From Pacificitalea manganoxidans (GTDB taxonomy: Bacteria > Pseudomonadota > Alphaproteobacteria > Rhodobacterales > Rhodobacteraceae), in contig NZ_CP021407.1 of NCBI RefSeq assembly GCF_002504165.1, positions 48,509 to 112,508 on the forward strand: a DNA stretch of 64,000 nt, given 5' to 3'. Numbering within the stretch: the first letter of the stretch is position 1; each line of letters starts with the position of its first letter. Made by a program: the position numbers and the translations under genes. The notes under the pieces are model-generated. The model was not told the DNA's origin. It worked only from the letters and a program-made list of their open reading frames with translations, and made no database searches. Below, one piece after another: positions 18,042-26,228 of this stretch.

Positions 18042-19142
18042 ATGATTGCGCCCCGGCATCCCCGCCAAGCCGCCCGGCTGCAGGCGCTACGCTCCTATGA
18101 CATCCTCGACACCGATCCTGATCGTGCGTTCGATGAGATCGTGCAACTTGCGTCTCAGCTTTGCGGCACGCCAATTTCCGTGGTCAACCTGATCGATTCC
18201 AGTCGGCAATGGTTCAAGGCCGAAACCGGCCTTGGCGTGCGCGAAACCCCGATTGAAAGCTCCATCTGCGCCCATGCGATCTTGGAGGATGATTTCGTCG
18301 AAATCCCCGACACGCTTGCCGATCCGCGCATGGCTGACAATCCACTCTGCCAAGCGGAGCCTGGGCTGCGCTTTTACGCGGGGGCGCTGCTGAGAACGTC
18401 CGAGGGCCTGCCGCTCGGGACGCTCTGCGTGCTGGATTACGAACGCCGGGAACTGACCGATCTACAACGCACCACGCTGAAGGTGCTGGCCCATCAGGTC
18501 ATGGCGCAACTGGAATTGCGCAAGGCTCTGCATTCCGGGGAGATCCTGCGCAAAGAGATCGACCACCGGGCGAAAAATTCGCTGCAATCGCTGGCCTCGT
18601 TCGCGCGGTTCCAGAAACGCACCTATACCTCCCCCGAGGCGCAGGAGGCGCTGTCATCGGTCTTGGTGCGCGTCGATGCGATGTCGCGCCTGCACCAGCA
18701 ACTTTACCAGTCCGACGAACAGAACGAAGTGCGGCTCGACACCTATGTGCGCACGGTGTGCAGCCATCTCGAAGGTCTGGCACCTCCCGGTGTAAGGCTG
18801 GAGGTGACAACCGCGCCTTTGCATGTGGGCGCCCAACAGGCGGTGGCAATCGGAACGTTCCTCAACGAATTCGTCACCAATTCGTATAAGCACGCGTTTC
18901 CCGAAGGGCGCGCAGGCACTGTCTCGGTGACCCTCGCGCAGGAAGGGGCTGATATGGCGCGGCTTGTCTGCGCCGATGATGGCGTCGGCATGGGCGAAAC
19001 CGACACGCCGCAGGGTTCTGGCTTGGGGATGAAAATCGCGCAGGTCGTGTGCCTTGAGCTCAACTGCGACCTGTCGCTGCAAAGCACCTCGCAGGGGCTG
19101 ACCGCGACGCTTGCCTTCGACGCGCTGCCCGCTTCGGCCTGA
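18042..19142 (+). CDS. GAF-domain HWE/HisKA_2 sensor histidine kinase
   Basis: This 366-residue soluble kinase has a GAF domain at about residues 15-150 (QLCGTPISVVNLIDSSRQWFK, then ESSICAHAILEDDFVEIPD). The HisKA_2/HWE dimerisation region carries the phospho-His in KEIDHRAKNSLQ, and the ATPase domain carries NEFVTNSYKHAFPEG and GSGLGMKI. The GAF form resembles light- or redox-sensing kinases of alphaproteobacteria, but no chromophore Cys can be assigned. ATG 18042 is chosen; an open extension to 17796 lacks a ribosome site and overlaps the lacI promoter. No cognate response regulator is adjacent. Confidence 0.85.
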   Translation: MIAPRHPRQAARLQALRSYDILDTDPDRAFDEIVQLASQLCGTPISVVNLIDSSRQWFKAETGLGVRETPIESSICAHAILEDDFVEIPDTLADPRMADNPLCQAEPGLRFYAGALLRTSEGLPLGTLCVLDYERRELTDLQRTTLKVLAHQVMAQLELRKALHSGEILRKEIDHRAKNSLQSLASFARFQKRTYTSPEAQEALSSVLVRVDAMSRLHQQLYQSDEQNEVRLDTYVRTVCSHLEGLAPPGVRLEVTTAPLHVGAQQAVAIGTFLNEFVTNSYKHAFPEGRAGTVSVTLAQEGADMARLVCADDGVGMGETDTPQGSGLGMKIAQVVCLELNCDLSLQSTSQGLTATLAFDALPASA

Positions 19143-19168
19143 TCCACCGGGCGCGGTATGCGCCCCGC

Positions 19169-19462
19169 TCAGAACCCGGAAAACACCATGTCGAGCGCGG
19201 CGCGGATCGTGTCCTGATGCTCCCGCAGATCCGCGACCGAAACAGTCAGCAGATGCGCAGGCACCGCTGCCAGTTCCGCCGTGTGCAGGGCCAGCGGCAC
19301 CTCCCCCAGTTCAAACACCGGCTCCAGCCGCCGGATGGCGGGCAGATCCGGGGTCACAGGCAGCAGCGGCGCAACGACCCGTGTGCCGGTCTCGATCAGA
19401 TCGGTCTGCAAATCGAGCACGGCCATCCCATCGGGCAGCCGGTAGACATGAAATTGTGCCAT
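19169..19462 (-). CDS. ccdB: CcdB-type toxin
   Basis: This is a 97-residue gyrase-poisoning toxin of the CcdB/MazF fold. The family pattern is visible (QFHVYRLPDGMAVLDLQTDLIE, then TRVVAPLLP, and a C-terminal DIRAALDMVFSGF-like helix). It starts 7 bp after the ccdA stop, the standard antitoxin-toxin order. Together with the plasmid replication genes at 37-41 kb this argues for a plasmid-stability module. Confidence 0.9.
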   Translation of the reverse strand: MAQFHVYRLPDGMAVLDLQTDLIETGTRVVAPLLPVTPDLPAIRRLEPVFELGEVPLALHTAELAAVPAHLLTVSVADLREHQDTIRAALDMVFSGF

Positions 19463-19469
19463 GCGCCGA

Positions 19470-19709
19470 TCAGTCCGCCGACCATGCCTGCCACCGGGCC
19501 AGCGGCGCACCGTTCTGCGCAACCCAGTCGCGGCGTTTGTCGATGGCATCCTGATTTTCGGCGACCCACGCGTCGGCCTGCGCGCGGCGCACGGCCTGAT
19601 CCAACGCCGCCTCACTGATCGCCGACACGTTCAGCCCGTAGCTGCGCGCCGCGTCGAGAAGGCCGCTGTCGATAGTGACATTGGTGCGCCGTTTGGAGAG
19701 GGAGGCCAT
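19470..19709 (-). CDS. ccdA: CcdA-type antitoxin
   Basis: This 79-residue antitoxin has an N-terminal ribbon-helix-helix DNA-binding region (KRRTNVTIDSGLLDAARSYGLNVSAISEAALDQAV) and a C-terminal toxin-binding tail with the CcdA-type ending (AWVAENQDAI, then WVAQNGAPLARW). ATG 19709 is preceded by a GGAG site about 8 bp upstream. It is expected to autoregulate ccdAB with CcdB as corepressor. The A+T-rich stretch at 19730-19745 just upstream is the likely promoter and operator. Confidence 0.9.
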   Translation of the reverse strand: MASLSKRRTNVTIDSGLLDAARSYGLNVSAISEAALDQAVRRAQADAWVAENQDAIDKRRDWVAQNGAPLARWQAWSAD

Positions 19710-19847
19710 AGCATACTCCGAAATGAACACACTCAATATACACACGCCGTCGGCGCCGATCAATCCCGGCCCAACGTGGCTTGCCTCCCGCCACCGCCCC
19801 GCGCTACGCTCCATTCATCAGCATACTGCGCAATCGAAGGGGCCCGC

Positions 19848-20213
19848 ATGTCCGATTATCAAGCTGCTGCTCCGCTGGATCAGATCACGCCGGGACAGGT
19901 TCACGCGGTCGCCTTTGCCGGGCATATGATCGGGCTGACCCTGTTGGCCGACGGCAGCCCCCGCGCGTTTCAAAGCCTGTGCCCCCATGACAAAGCCAAC
20001 CTTGCGGGCGGGCGTATCGAAGGCTGCACCCTGCATTGCCCGCGCCATTTCGCGCGGTTCGATCTGGATGACGGTGCGGTTTCGGCGGGCTGGCGGATCG
20101 ACGACCTGAAGATCTATCCCGCGCGGATCAGCGCCGGACAGGTGGAGGTCGACGCCGCCGCAGTGCGCGCCAATCCCCCCGAGGGGCGAAAAACCGTCTG
20201 GATCATGGGCTGA
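19848..20213 (+). CDS. Rieske [2Fe-2S] ferredoxin
   Basis: This is a 121-residue single-domain Rieske protein. The ligands are Cys45, His47, Cys64 and His67 (CPH and CPRH), the standard C-x-H...C-x2-H pattern. No transmembrane segment or catalytic domain is present, so it is a soluble electron carrier or a NirD-like regulatory subunit. It diverges from ccdA and sits just upstream of a transcription terminator. A partner oxygenase is not adjacent. A link to the downstream molybdenum hydroxylase cluster is possible but unproven. Confidence 0.88.
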   Translation: MSDYQAAAPLDQITPGQVHAVAFAGHMIGLTLLADGSPRAFQSLCPHDKANLAGGRIEGCTLHCPRHFARFDLDDGAVSAGWRIDDLKIYPARISAGQVEVDAAAVRANPPEGRKTVWIMG

Positions 20214-20225
20214 CCCACAGCAAAA

Positions 20226-20256
20226 AGGCGCCCGCCCCGTTACGGGGCGAACGCCT
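20226..20256 (-). terminator. Rho-independent terminator of the amidohydrolase gene
   Basis: On the minus strand an AGGCG...CGCCT outer stem and a CGCCCCG/CGGGGCG inner stem (20233-20239 with 20243-20249, TTA loop) are followed by a run of five T residues (20222-20226 read on the other strand). This is a canonical terminator for the minus-strand amidohydrolase. It may also stop the convergent Rieske transcript. Confidence 0.75.
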
Positions 20257-20280
20257 CACTGCCGGTCTGGTCTCAGGGGA

Positions 20281-21537
20281 TCAGGCCAGAACCGGATCCG
20301 GGATCAGCGGCGAATCCGCGTCGAACCGTTCGCCATCCTTCAGGCACATCACCGGGCGCACCAGCTTATCGGTGACGACCTCGACACCCGAGTTGTCCGA
20401 CAGCTTGAACCGTCCGTTGATGATCTCCAGCACCGAAATATCGGCGCAGCGGCCCACGGCGATGGAGCCCAGCTCATCAGACTTGCCCAGCACCGACGCG
20501 GGGTTCTGCGTCACGGTTGCAACCACGTCGTTCAGACTCATGCCAAGGGTCATCAACTCGGTCATCGCCACGGTCAGGTTGAACGGCGCCACCCCGAAGA
20601 ACGGGTTGGATTCGCGCACTTCCTTCTGCATGCCTTCGGGCGGCACGGTGACGTTATAGCCGTGCATGTCGGCGCCCAGCGTGAACGGCTTGATGCCCGA
20701 ATCGAGAACCTTCTTGGCGACCTCGAAGCTGAAATGCGAGCCATGCCCCACATCGACGCGCACCCCGCGCTCGATCGCTTCGAACACGATCGGGTGCACT
20801 TCGCCGGTTTCCGATACAAAGCCGCCGGGATGGCGGGTGAACGGATGCGCCAGCATGTCGCCCTCGTCCATGATCGGCACCAGTTCCCGGATCAGTTCAT
20901 CGGGATCGGGCACGGGGCCTTCCTCCACGGACGGCCAAAGCTGCCCCAGATGGATATAAAGCGGCAGACCCAGATCGCGGGAAATCTGCTTGCCGACCTT
21001 GATCACCTCAAGACCCCAGCGGGACTGACCGCCGATTTCCGCATGCGCCTTCACACCGCGCACAATGTCGAGGTTCTCGCGCCCGACACGGATCGTGTGT
21101 TCGGGGTTCACACCGATGGGGCCGTAAAGGTCGGGATACATATGCCCTTCGAGCCCGCCGACGAGATAGGCCGAGATAAAGCAGAACAGACGGGTTTTCG
21201 ACGTGTCGGCCAAGAAATGCCGGAACCCGCCCAGCGTCATGCAGCTGGGGCCACCCTGATCGATGATCGTCGTCACGCCGGAGCGGACACCAACCATGTC
21301 GGGGTTCAGACCGAATTTGCCGGTGACATGCTGGTAGATATGGCCGTGCGTGTCGATCATCCCGGCGATCACCACCTTGTCGGTGGCGTCGATGGTTTCG
21401 GTCGCCGGGGCGCTGATCTGCGGCTCGATAGCCGTGATCTTGCCGCCCTTCACGCCCACGTCGAACACCCCGTCGCGCCCCGTCGCCGGATCAATCACGC
21501 GCCCGCCCTTCAGGACGGTATCGAACCCCGTTTCCAT
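20281..21537 (-). CDS. Amidohydrolase/deacetylase-family metallohydrolase (dihydroorotase-like)
   Basis: This 418-residue TIM-barrel amidohydrolase would hydrolyse a C-N bond, such as a cyclic amide, an N-acyl amino acid or a ureide. The metal motif DTHGH lies at about residues 62-66. A probable carboxylated Lys is in RGVKAHAEIGG, with further His in YIHLG and AHPFTRH, and the late Asp in LGADMHG. The sequence resembles the EF0837/dihydroorotase-like group rather than true PyrC. ATG 21537 has an AGAGG site. It diverges from the DUF1116 gene across a 217-bp gap holding an inverted repeat. The substrate is unknown. Confidence 0.82.
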   Translation of the reverse strand: METGFDTVLKGGRVIDPATGRDGVFDVGVKGGKITAIEPQISAPATETIDATDKVVIAGMIDTHGHIYQHVTGKFGLNPDMVGVRSGVTTIIDQGGPSCMTLGGFRHFLADTSKTRLFCFISAYLVGGLEGHMYPDLYGPIGVNPEHTIRVGRENLDIVRGVKAHAEIGGQSRWGLEVIKVGKQISRDLGLPLYIHLGQLWPSVEEGPVPDPDELIRELVPIMDEGDMLAHPFTRHPGGFVSETGEVHPIVFEAIERGVRVDVGHGSHFSFEVAKKVLDSGIKPFTLGADMHGYNVTVPPEGMQKEVRESNPFFGVAPFNLTVAMTELMTLGMSLNDVVATVTQNPASVLGKSDELGSIAVGRCADISVLEIINGRFKLSDNSGVEVVTDKLVRPVMCLKDGERFDADSPLIPDPVLA

Positions 21538-21636
21538 GACTTACCTCTCTGCGTCCAATGCTGTCGCTGTGAAACTGCTCCGGGCGGAGGGGCGGGTAGC
21601 CCCGCCAGCGACCCTGCTGGTCGACCCGGCTTGATT

Positions 21637-21654
21637 TAATCAGTATCCTGATTA
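21637..21654. promoter_or_regulatory. Inverted repeat, candidate operator between amidohydrolase and DUF1116 gene
   Basis: TAATCAG (21637-21643) and CTGATTA (21648-21654) form a 7-4-7 inverted repeat in an A+T-rich island within the divergent gap. Size and symmetry fit a MarR-type dimer site, and two MarR genes lie 6 kb downstream in the same cluster. Confidence 0.5.
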
Positions 21655-21754
21655 TTCTAAGCTGACAAGCTACTCAAATGCCTAAATTGCAGGCAGTTCA
21701 TGCATCACACCACCCCAATCCCCGCCGTCACGCGGGCCTGAAGGAGCCGTCAGA

Positions 21755-22855
21755 ATGACCTCGATCTGGGAAGGAATTCACCCACGGCTGACCGGATGTG
21801 ACAGCCTTGCCCGTGCCGTGCCGCACCTGCCGCCGCGCACCCTGCTCCATGCCGGTCCGCCCTATGCCGCGCCGGATGCAGTGCCCGTCCCGGTGCGGAA
21901 TGCAGCCTGCGCCGCACTGCTGTCCGAAGGCTGGGCCGACACCATCGACGAGGCCGCCGAAATGCTGCGCTCGGGGGCGGTGCATTTGGCCCCGGCGCAG
22001 GATTTCGATGTGGTCACCCCGCTGGCCTGCGTCGTGCCCCCCAGCATGCCGGTGCTGCGGGTCGAGGCCTGCGGCCTGATGCGGCTGACCCCGGTCAATG
22101 ACGGCCCGGCGGATGGCGCGCTTCGGTTCGGCGACAGCCAGACGCAGGCCCAGATTGCCCGCATTAAGGCGCTGCGGGGTTGGCTGCCGCATATTGTGGA
22201 TCTGGTAGGCGATGGCGTGGATTTGCTGCCGCTGATGAACACCGCAATCCACGCGGGCGACGATCTGCATGGCTCTGTCGCGCAGTTGACCGACGCGCTG
22301 GCGGATGCGCTGACCGTCCCTGCCGCCGCGCCCGCGGACCTTCTCGCCTATATCCGCACGCCGCTCTTCGGGCTGAACCCGGTGATGGCCGCGGCCTCGG
22401 TTCTCAGCGCCGCGCTCGCCACGCGCCAAGGCGCGCCCGTGGTGGTGGCCGCCGGGGGCAATGGCGTTGATTTCGGGTGGAAAAGCTCTGCCACACCCGA
22501 CATCTGGGAAGCCCGGCCCGCCCACGCGCCCGTAGGGCCGATGATGAAGCCAGACGCGCCGGTATTGCCCGCCATCGGCGATAGCGCGGTGATCGATGCG
22601 CTGGGTCTGGGTGCGGCGATCCTGCGTCACGCCCCTGCGCTGCGCGACGCGCTTGCCCCGTTCCATCCGCCCCAAGCCTTCACCCCGCAGGCCAGCGCCT
22701 GTTTCCTCGCCCCGCATCCGGCCCTGCCGGGCGATATCCGGCTTGGCCTGCCGATGACCGCGCTGTCAGACCATCCGGGCATCATGCTGGCCATGCTCGG
22801 GGCGGGCGGCGAGGGGCTGATCGGGCGGGGCATCGCCCCGTGGCCCGCGCCCTGA
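21755..22855 (+). CDS. DUF1116-family protein (YlbE/AllG-like)
   Basis: This is a 366-residue protein with the DUF1116 pattern (GDGVDLLPLMNTAIHAGDDLH, then AAGGNGVDFGWKSS, then PAIGDSAVIDALGLGAAI). In enterobacteria the DUF1116 protein AllG acts with FdrA/AllF and DUF2877/AllH in oxamate carbamoyltransfer. Neither partner is present here, and the protein is shorter than typical, about 420 residues. An AAGGAG site precedes ATG 21755. It starts a plus-strand run into the molybdenum hydroxylase genes. A role in handling a carbamoyl or ureido compound is inferred only from the family. Confidence 0.72.
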   Translation: MTSIWEGIHPRLTGCDSLARAVPHLPPRTLLHAGPPYAAPDAVPVPVRNAACAALLSEGWADTIDEAAEMLRSGAVHLAPAQDFDVVTPLACVVPPSMPVLRVEACGLMRLTPVNDGPADGALRFGDSQTQAQIARIKALRGWLPHIVDLVGDGVDLLPLMNTAIHAGDDLHGSVAQLTDALADALTVPAAAPADLLAYIRTPLFGLNPVMAAASVLSAALATRQGAPVVVAAGGNGVDFGWKSSATPDIWEARPAHAPVGPMMKPDAPVLPAIGDSAVIDALGLGAAILRHAPALRDALAPFHPPQAFTPQASACFLAPHPALPGDIRLGLPMTALSDHPGIMLAMLGAGGEGLIGRGIAPWPAP

Positions 22856-22930
22856 ACATCGCCAACCGCCCGATCCCGCGGCCTTCCGCTTAAAGAAACG
22901 GCATATGCGGTATCTGCTGCGATAAAATTT

Positions 22931-22948
22931 AGGATGCATACTGATAAT
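22931..22948. promoter_or_regulatory. A+T-rich site resembling the 21637 operator
   Basis: AGGATGCATACTGATAAT shares the AGGAT and ACTGAT blocks with the reverse complement of the 21637-21654 repeat, but with four extra bases between them. It lies 84-101 bp upstream of the large-subunit start in the 176-bp gap. A shared regulator is possible; the similarity is modest. Confidence 0.3.
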
Positions 22949-23031
22949 TGGCTGCACTTCCTATGTCCGTCGCTAGTGCTGGGCCAGACCCGCCGCCCCG
23001 CGCGCGCAGCCATTTTAGAGGGAGCCCGCCC

Positions 23032-25413
23032 ATGCCCGAAACCTCGCACCACGGCGTCGGCGCGTCACTGCCCCGGCTGGAGGATGACCGCCTGCTGGAA
23101 GGGCGCGGGCGGTTCGTCGGGGATATTCGCTTGCCGGGGATGCTCGATGTCGCGTTTCTGCGCAGCCCCGTCGCCCATGCGGACATCACCGGCATCGCCA
23201 CGCCCGAAGGCGCGGCGCATCAGGTTTTTACCGCCGCCGATCTGACCGGGGTGCAGGGCATCCGCGCCGACAGTGGCCTGCCCGGCTTTCGCAGTTCGAT
23301 CCAGCCGGTGCTGGCCTCCGACCGCATCCGCCATGTGGGCGAGCCCATCGCTGCCTGCGTCGCCGCCACCCGTGCCCAAGCCGAAGACATCGCCGACAGC
23401 ATCGCGCTGGACTATGACACCCTGCCCGCCGTGCATGACATGCTGAAGGCCCGCGACGCGGACGCCCCGGTGCTGCATCCCGGCTGGCCTGAAAACGTGT
23501 TTCTCGAAAGCGGGGTAGAAACCGGCTTCGACGCCGCAACGGAGGGCGCGACTGTCAGTTTCCGCCGTCAGTATCGCACCGCCCGCCAATGCATGTCCCC
23601 GATCGAAGGCCGTGGCGTCGTCGCGTGGTATGACGATCATGCCGACCAGTTGGTGATCCACACCGCCACCCAGATGCCCCATATCGTGCGCAACGGGCTG
23701 GCCGAATGTCTGGGGCTCGATCAGGGCCGCATCCGCGTCGTCGCACCCGATGTCGGTGGCGGCTTTGGCTACAAAGGTATCTTGCTGGCCGAAGAGGTCT
23801 GCCTCGGTTGGCTGGCCATGCACCTGCGCCGCCCCGTCCGCTGGATCGAGGACCGGCGCGAGCAGCTTGCCGGGAACGCCAACTGCCGGGAACATTGGTA
23901 TGACATCACCGGCTATGCCTCCGCCGACGGCCGATTGCTGGCGGTGGATTGCGAGGCGGTGGTCGATAGCGGCGCCTATTCCGCCTATCCATTCTCCGCC
24001 TGTCTGGAGGCCGCGCAGGTCGGATCGATCCTGCCCGGACCCTACCAGATGGAGGGCTACCGCTGCCGCACATGGTCCGTCGCCACCAACAAGCCCGCGA
24101 TCCTGCCCTATCGCGGCGTCGCCCGCACTGGGGTCTGTTTCGCAATGGAACTGGTGATGGATGGGCTCGCCGCCGAACTGGGGATGGAGCCTTCGGAATT
24201 CCGCCGGCGCAATCTGGTCGCCGCCGATCAGATGCCCTTCACCAATATCACCAACAAGATTTTCGACAGCGGCGATTACCCGGCCTGTCTGGACCGCGCG
24301 GTGCAGGCGCTCGATCTACCCGCGCTGCGCGCCCGGCAACAGGCGCAGGCGGCGGACGATCCCCGCCGCATCGGGGTCGGGCTGTCGATCTTCTGCGAGC
24401 AGGGCGCGCATGGCACCTCGGTCTATTCCGGCTGGGGCATCCCGATGGTGCCGGGGTTCGAACAGGCCACCGCCCGGCTCACCCCCGATGGCGGGCTGGA
24501 ACTGCGCGTGGGCGTGCACAGCCACGGCCAGAGCCTTGAGACCACATTGGCGCAGGTCGCGCATGAGGTGCTGGGCATCGCGCCCGACCGGGTGCGGCTG
24601 GTGCATGGCGATACCGCGCTGACCCCCTATTCCACCGGCACATGGGGGTCGCGCTGCATGGTGATGGCGGGCGGTGCCGTCGCCACCGCCTGCGAAGAAC
24701 TCAGCCTCCGCATCCGCGCCATCGCGGGCACGCTGTTGCAGGCCGATCCCGATACGATCCAGCTAACCGGGGCCGAGGCCCGCTGCGCCGCAGGCTCCGT
24801 CACCCTGCGCGATGTGGCAGGCATCTGGTATCACCGCCCCCAAGATCTGCCCGCCGGGGTCGATCCCCACGGGCTGGAAAGCACGGCGGGGTATAAGACG
24901 GTGCGCGACACCGGCACGTTTTCCTATGCCTGTCACGCGGCAGTCGTGGCGGTCGATACCGGCACCGGCGGGGTCGAGATACTGGATTACCGCATCGTCG
25001 AGGATGGCGGCACATTGGTGAACCCGATGGTCGTTGACGGTCAGGTCTGGGGCGGCGCGGCGCAGGGCATCGGCACCGCGCTTTACGAAGAAATGCCCTT
25101 TGACGACGCGGCGCAGCCTTTGGCGACCACGCTGGCCGACTACCTGCTGCCCGGCGCGGGCGAGGTGCCCTCGATCCCGATCGACCATATGGTGACCCCC
25201 TCCCCGATCAGCCGCTTTGGCCAGAAGGGCATCGGCGAAAGCGGCGCCATCGGCCCGCCCGCCGCCATCGGCAATGCGGTCAACGATGCGCTGCGCCCCC
25301 TGCGCGCCGGGGTGACCGACCTGCCGATCACGCCCGACAGGGTGCTGGCCGCGCTTGCCGCCGCCGATCCTGCGGAGCCACAGCCCGCCTTGGCCGAAGA
25401 GGTCCGCCCATGA
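23032..25413 (+). CDS. Xanthine dehydrogenase/CoxL-family molybdopterin-binding large subunit
   Basis: This is the 793-residue catalytic subunit of a molybdenum hydroxylase. Family landmarks in order are RLEDDRLLEGRGRFVGDI at the N-terminus, VGGGFGYKG near residue 240, PYRGVAR at about 358-364 in the Moco loop, and GQKGIGESGAIG at about 729-740 carrying the catalytic Glu. The Moco loop lacks the CoxL Cys motif, so this is not CO dehydrogenase. It is an aldehyde- or heterocycle-hydroxylating type. ATG 23032 is chosen because it fits the family N-terminus. It is coupled to the FAD subunit gene by a four-base overlap. Confidence 0.92.
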   Translation: MPETSHHGVGASLPRLEDDRLLEGRGRFVGDIRLPGMLDVAFLRSPVAHADITGIATPEGAAHQVFTAADLTGVQGIRADSGLPGFRSSIQPVLASDRIRHVGEPIAACVAATRAQAEDIADSIALDYDTLPAVHDMLKARDADAPVLHPGWPENVFLESGVETGFDAATEGATVSFRRQYRTARQCMSPIEGRGVVAWYDDHADQLVIHTATQMPHIVRNGLAECLGLDQGRIRVVAPDVGGGFGYKGILLAEEVCLGWLAMHLRRPVRWIEDRREQLAGNANCREHWYDITGYASADGRLLAVDCEAVVDSGAYSAYPFSACLEAAQVGSILPGPYQMEGYRCRTWSVATNKPAILPYRGVARTGVCFAMELVMDGLAAELGMEPSEFRRRNLVAADQMPFTNITNKIFDSGDYPACLDRAVQALDLPALRARQQAQAADDPRRIGVGLSIFCEQGAHGTSVYSGWGIPMVPGFEQATARLTPDGGLELRVGVHSHGQSLETTLAQVAHEVLGIAPDRVRLVHGDTALTPYSTGTWGSRCMVMAGGAVATACEELSLRIRAIAGTLLQADPDTIQLTGAEARCAAGSVTLRDVAGIWYHRPQDLPAGVDPHGLESTAGYKTVRDTGTFSYACHAAVVAVDTGTGGVEILDYRIVEDGGTLVNPMVVDGQVWGGAAQGIGTALYEEMPFDDAAQPLATTLADYLLPGAGEVPSIPIDHMVTPSPISRFGQKGIGESGAIGPPAAIGNAVNDALRPLRAGVTDLPITPDRVLAALAAADPAEPQPALAEEVRP

Positions 25414-26228
25414 AACCCGCTCCGTTCCAGCTTCTGACCGCGCCCGACCTGCCCGCCGCCTTGCCGCTGCTGAGTGATGCCGCGGCGGAGACAAAGCCCG
25501 TCGCCGGTAGCCAATCCCTCGGCCCGATGCTGAACCTGCGGCTGGCCCGGCCCGCGCGGTTGCTCGATGTCAGCCGCCTGCCGGAGCTTCGCCGCGTCGA
25601 GGAGGACGCCGATGCCATCACCTATGGCGCCGCGCTCACCCATGCGGAATTCGAGGACGGCACCCTGCCCGATGCAACGCCCGGCTGGCTGCCCGCGATT
25701 GCCCGCCGCATCGCCTATCGCGCGGTGCGCAACCGCGGCACCATCGGCGGCAGTCTGGCCCATGCCGATCCCGCCGCCGATTGGGTCAACACGCTGATCG
25801 CGCTTGGCGCGTCGGTGCGGCTGGCGGGCGGCACCGCGCCGCGCGACATGGCCCTGAACGATTTCATCACCGGCCCGCTTGCCACCGCGCTGGCCCCGGG
25901 GGAGGTCATCACCGCCATCCGCATCCCCCGCCGCACGCCCGCCGCGCGCTGGTCCTATTGGAAATTCTGCCGCAAGCAGGGCGAGTTTGCCAAGGCCAGC
26001 GCGGCCATTCTCGCCGATCCCGCGCGCGGGGACTACCGCGTGCTGGCGGGTGCGCTCGACCGCGCGCCGGTCCTGTTGCCCGACGCCCGCGCGCTGATCG
26101 ACGGGCAGGCTGATGCGTCGCAGGTGGTGACCGCCGCCCTGCCCGACCTGTCGCCCGCGCGCCTGACCCTGCAAATCACCGCGACCCGCCGCGCGCTTGC
26201 CAGCCTCACCGAAGGGACGCCCGCATGA
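25410..26228 (+). CDS. FAD-binding medium subunit of molybdenum hydroxylase (CoxM-like)
   Basis: This is a 272-residue flavoprotein subunit with the PCMH-type FAD fold. It shows AGSQSLGPMLNLRLARP (about residues 32-48) and RNRGTIGGSLAHADPAADW (about 108-126), both FAD-contact segments of the family. It passes electrons from the 2Fe-2S clusters to the acceptor. The gene overlaps its neighbours on both sides by four bases, so the three subunit genes are translationally coupled. Confidence 0.92.
   Translation: MKPAPFQLLTAPDLPAALPLLSDAAAETKPVAGSQSLGPMLNLRLARPARLLDVSRLPELRRVEEDADAITYGAALTHAEFEDGTLPDATPGWLPAIARRIAYRAVRNRGTIGGSLAHADPAADWVNTLIALGASVRLAGGTAPRDMALNDFITGPLATALAPGEVITAIRIPRRTPAARWSYWKFCRKQGEFAKASAAILADPARGDYRVLAGALDRAPVLLPDARALIDGQADASQVVTAALPDLSPARLTLQITATRRALASLTEGTPA

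Noticed and set aside
19710..19847. Possible small gene between ccdA and the Rieske gene
   Set aside because: There is no frame with a ribosome site and a plausible product. The stretch is best read as two divergent promoters.
24107..24127. Carbon monoxide dehydrogenase assignment for the molybdenum hydroxylase
   Set aside because: The CoxL active-site Cys motif is missing although CoxG, CoxM and CoxS homologues are present.
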